A DNA stretch of 7,465 nt from Defluviitaleaceae bacterium (GTDB lineage Bacteria; Bacillota; Clostridia; Lachnospirales; WRAA01): positions 1-7,465 of the forward strand of contig WRAA01000099.1 of assembly GCA_009780445.1 (NCBI GenBank), read 5' to 3'. Below are positions 6,410 to 7,465 of the stretch, piece by piece. Position 1 is the first letter of the stretch. Each line of letters begins with the position of its first letter. A model generated the notes under the pieces. It saw only the letters and a list, made by a program, of their open reading frames with translations. It was not told the DNA's origin and did no database searches. Position numbers and translations under genes: made by a program.

Positions 6410-6438
6410 AGATAAAAATTTGAAGCGTGATCACACTA
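6410..6438 (+). promoter_or_regulatory. Possible sigma-G-type (forespore) promoter for spoVT
   Basis: AGATA (6410-6414), 17 bases, CACACTA (6432-6438) resembles the sigma-G pattern gnATR...cAtnnTA with one mismatch in each box. In B. subtilis spoVT is sigma-G dependent, which is why I looked here. No good sigma-A pair was found in the 6338-6490 spacer. The match is weak in AT-rich DNA. Confidence 0.3.
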
Positions 6439-6440
6439 AT

Positions 6441-6471
6441 GCAGTTCTGCTTGACAGTCAAGCGGAACTGC
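6441..6471 (+). promoter_or_regulatory. 31-bp palindrome in the spoVT leader (candidate operator or RNA hairpin)
   Basis: Arms GCAGTTCTGCTTGAC (6441-6455) and GTCAAGCGGAACTGC (6457-6471) surround a single base, with one mismatch in 15. It sits directly before the spoVT ribosome binding site. As DNA it could be an operator, possibly for SpoVT itself, which is known to act on its own gene in Bacillus. As RNA it would be a hairpin close to the start. There is no T-run, so it is not a terminator. Confidence 0.65.
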
Positions 6472-6476
6472 TACAC

Positions 6477-6483
6477 AAGGAGG
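6477..6483 (+). promoter_or_regulatory. Ribosome binding site deciding the TTG start of spoVT
   Basis: AAGGAGG lies seven bases before TTG 6491. This supports the rare TTG start, from which the conserved SpoVT N-terminus reads without gap. Confidence 0.9.
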
Positions 6484-6490
6484 AATTTTC

Positions 6491-7036
6491 TTGAAAGCAA
6501 CGGGTATTGTCCGAAGGATAGACGATTTGGGCAGAGTAGTTATTCCCAAAGAAATACGCAGAACACTAAGAATACGAGAGGGTGACCCTCTTGAGATATT
6601 TACGGACCGCGAAGGCGAAATCATTTTGAAGAAGTATTCCCCGATAGGCGAACTCGGCGCGTTCGCAAAGGAATATGCCGAAAGCCTGTCGCAAACATCC
6701 GGGCATATCACGTGTATCGTTGACAAGGATCAGATCATCGCGGTTTCGGGAGCGGCCAAGAAGGAATTCCTGGAGAAGCACATATCGTCCTCTCTCGAGA
6801 AGGTGATAAATCAGCGCAACGTCTTGTCGGCCGCCCGCGGCGACAGCAACTTTGTTCCGATACTGGAGGACGACTCCGAACAGGCCTACAAACACGAGCT
6901 GATAACCCCGATAATATCCGAAGGCGACGTGCTGGGAGCCATTATCTTCCTCTCCGGCGATAAGAAGATGGGCGAGGTGGAAGGCAAGCTGGCTCAGACC
7001 GCGGCCGGGTTTCTCGGCAAGCAGATGGAGCAGTGA
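6491..7036 (+). CDS. spoVT: Stage V sporulation regulator SpoVT (AbrB family)
   Basis: 181 residues. Residues 1-52 match SpoVT of Bacillus almost letter for letter from memory (KATGIVRRIDDLGRVVIPKEI, then RTLRIREGDPLEI). This is the swapped-hairpin AbrB DNA-binding domain, which dimerises and tetramerises on DNA. Residues about 55-181 form the GAF-like domain, with IVDKDQIIAVSGAAKKEFL and the closing MGEVEGKLAQTAAGFLGKQMEQ. In Bacillus SpoVT tunes sigma-G-dependent forespore genes and affects spore coat and germination. The same role is likely here and implies a spore-former. The start is TTG. Upstream lie a 31-bp palindrome and a weak sigma-G-like promoter; downstream, a palindromic insertion separates the stop codon from the terminator. 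The gene is monocistronic as far as visible. Confidence 0.96.
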   Translation: MKATGIVRRIDDLGRVVIPKEIRRTLRIREGDPLEIFTDREGEIILKKYSPIGELGAFAKEYAESLSQTSGHITCIVDKDQIIAVSGAAKKEFLEKHISSSLEKVINQRNVLSAARGDSNFVPILEDDSEQAYKHELITPIISEGDVLGAIIFLSGDKKMGEVEGKLAQTAAGFLGKQMEQ

Positions 7037-7046
7037 TACAAGCACA

Positions 7047-7186
7047 TATAGTGAATTTAGTTGAAAACGGCCTTGTGTCAAGCCTGGACGCGCGGCTCCG
7101 GGTCTACCGGCAACAGGGCGGTTTTTGCCCTATGAGAGGCGCGTTTAGGCGCAGACAGAAGCCGATTTTCAACTTAATTCACTATA
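7047..7186. mobile_element. 140-bp palindromic MITE-like element bounded by TA
   Basis: The ends TATAGTGAATT and AATTCACTATA are inverted. The left arm (7047-7079) pairs with 7154-7186 through ATAGTGAATT, AGTTGAAAA and CGGC blocks, and the similarity continues inward (GCCT..ACGCGC against GCGCGT..AGGC) to about 7096/7135. The inner part holds a CCGG/CCGG pair and an AGGGC/GCCCT hairpin. There is no coding capacity. TA at both ends suggests a TA-targeting transposase of the IS630/Tc1-mariner kind, which is inference. The element lies ten bases after the spoVT stop codon and before its terminator. An open reading frame crossing 7033-7383 is an artefact of these repeats. Confidence 0.75.
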
Positions 7187-7221
7187 AGGGCTGTGCCTTG
7201 CGGCATATACAGCCCTTTTTT
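7186..7221 (+). terminator. Rho-independent terminator, apparently of spoVT
   Basis: AAGGGCTGT (7186-7194) pairs with ACAGCCCTT (7209-7217). The stem continues with GCC/GGC after a small bulge and ends in a run of six T (7216-7221). It is the first terminator after spoVT and lies beyond the 140-bp palindrome, which suggests the palindrome was inserted between gene and terminator. Confidence 0.88.
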
Positions 7222-7234
7222 GCGTTGCCTCATG

Positions 7235-7342
7235 TTATACGGACTTGCAATCTAAACAACGCTAACCTCATGGGCACAGGGCGCGTTCGCTCAGCATCTG
7301 TGCCCATTCGCCAAGCATTGTTAAGATTGCAAGTCCGTATAA
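7235..7342. mobile_element. 108-bp palindromic repeat, second family
   Basis: Two 45-base arms (7235-7279 and 7298-7342) surround an 18-base loop. The outer 19 bases (TTATACGG...GCAATCT) are perfectly inverted, and most of the rest pairs, including GGGCACAG/CTGTGCCC next to the loop. The sequence is unrelated to the 140-bp element and abuts the third palindrome with no gap. MITE-like, non-coding, origin unknown. Confidence 0.7.
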
Positions 7343-7465
7343 GGGCGTGTTTGAAAACCCCATTCCGGCGGATTTTCGAGTGATTTTTTTGTCAGACTAG
7401 GAAGTGGCAAACGCCGCGAACCCGCAGTGGTTCGCAAGTTTGACGCTGACGACGTATGGCGGAAA
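7343..7465. repeat. Left part of the long palindromic repeat, ending in a 59-bp duplicate of the window start
   Basis: Positions 7343-7367 are the perfect inverse of 77-101, and 7368-7378 continues the match at 9 of 11 positions. Positions 7407-7465 equal 1-59 exactly. If the ends are joined, TAA flanks both sides of the 165-bp element (7340-7342 and 102-104), compatible with a three-base target duplication. Three bases can match by chance, and the adjoining palindrome also ends in TAA. Nothing coding is visible here. Confidence 0.75.

Noticed and set aside
7033..7383. Open reading frame of 116 codons after spoVT
   Set aside because: It runs through a palindrome, a terminator and a second palindrome, has no ribosome binding site and encodes nothing recognisable.
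7047..7465. CRISPR array
   Set aside because: The repeats are inverted arms of palindromes, not regularly spaced direct repeats, and no cas gene is present.
1..7465. Small plasmid or phage genome, suggested by the identical ends
   Set aside because: All genes are chromosomal in type, with no replication, partition, mobilisation or capsid gene. A repeat-bounded contig explains the ends more simply, though a circle is not excluded.

Overview
The window reads as chromosomal DNA from an uncultured, spore-forming, GC-rich member of the Clostridia (Firmicutes). The evidence is a SpoVT sporulation regulator, a perfect HrcA/CIRCE operator, strong AGGAGG-type ribosome binding sites, a DUF5721-type protein known mainly from clostridia, and a secreted protein ending in the 'copper amine oxidase N-terminal-like' (stalk) repeats common in that class. 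No species can be named from this sequence.

Layout. Positions 1-221 hold palindromic repeat DNA and no credible gene. Minus strand, 3367 down to 222: glnS (glutaminyl-tRNA synthetase), overlapped by 4 bp by a secreted seven-blade RCC1 propeller protein. Between 3368 and 3503 two divergent sigma-A-type promoters serve glnS and a DUF5721 gene (3504-3968, plus). The last codons of the DUF5721 gene contain a perfect CIRCE. A strong promoter, htpG (Hsp90) and a small alkyltransferase-like DNA-damage protein follow as one unit, closed by a strong terminator at 6308-6337. After an AT-rich spacer with a 31-bp palindrome comes spoVT (6491-7036, TTG start). Positions 7037-7465 contain no gene. They hold three different long palindromes side by side, with the apparent spoVT terminator between the first and second.

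Function. The central block looks like a stress unit: HrcA/CIRCE control placed on htpG, with the alkyltransferase-like protein probably co-transcribed. The glnS-RCC1 pair is a housekeeping gene translationally coupled to an exported protein of unknown target. SpoVT is a stand-alone sporulation and germination regulator.

The least ordinary part is the repeat DNA at both ends. The last 59 bases are identical to the first 59. If the ends are superimposed, the flanking arms form one 165-bp palindrome with 25-bp perfect ends, and a decayed inverted copy of its core lies at about 133-166. This fits a dispersed, MITE-like palindromic family on which the assembly broke. A circular molecule is less likely because the genes are chromosomal housekeeping genes. 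I found no CRISPR array, tRNA, rRNA, transposase or recognisable defence system.
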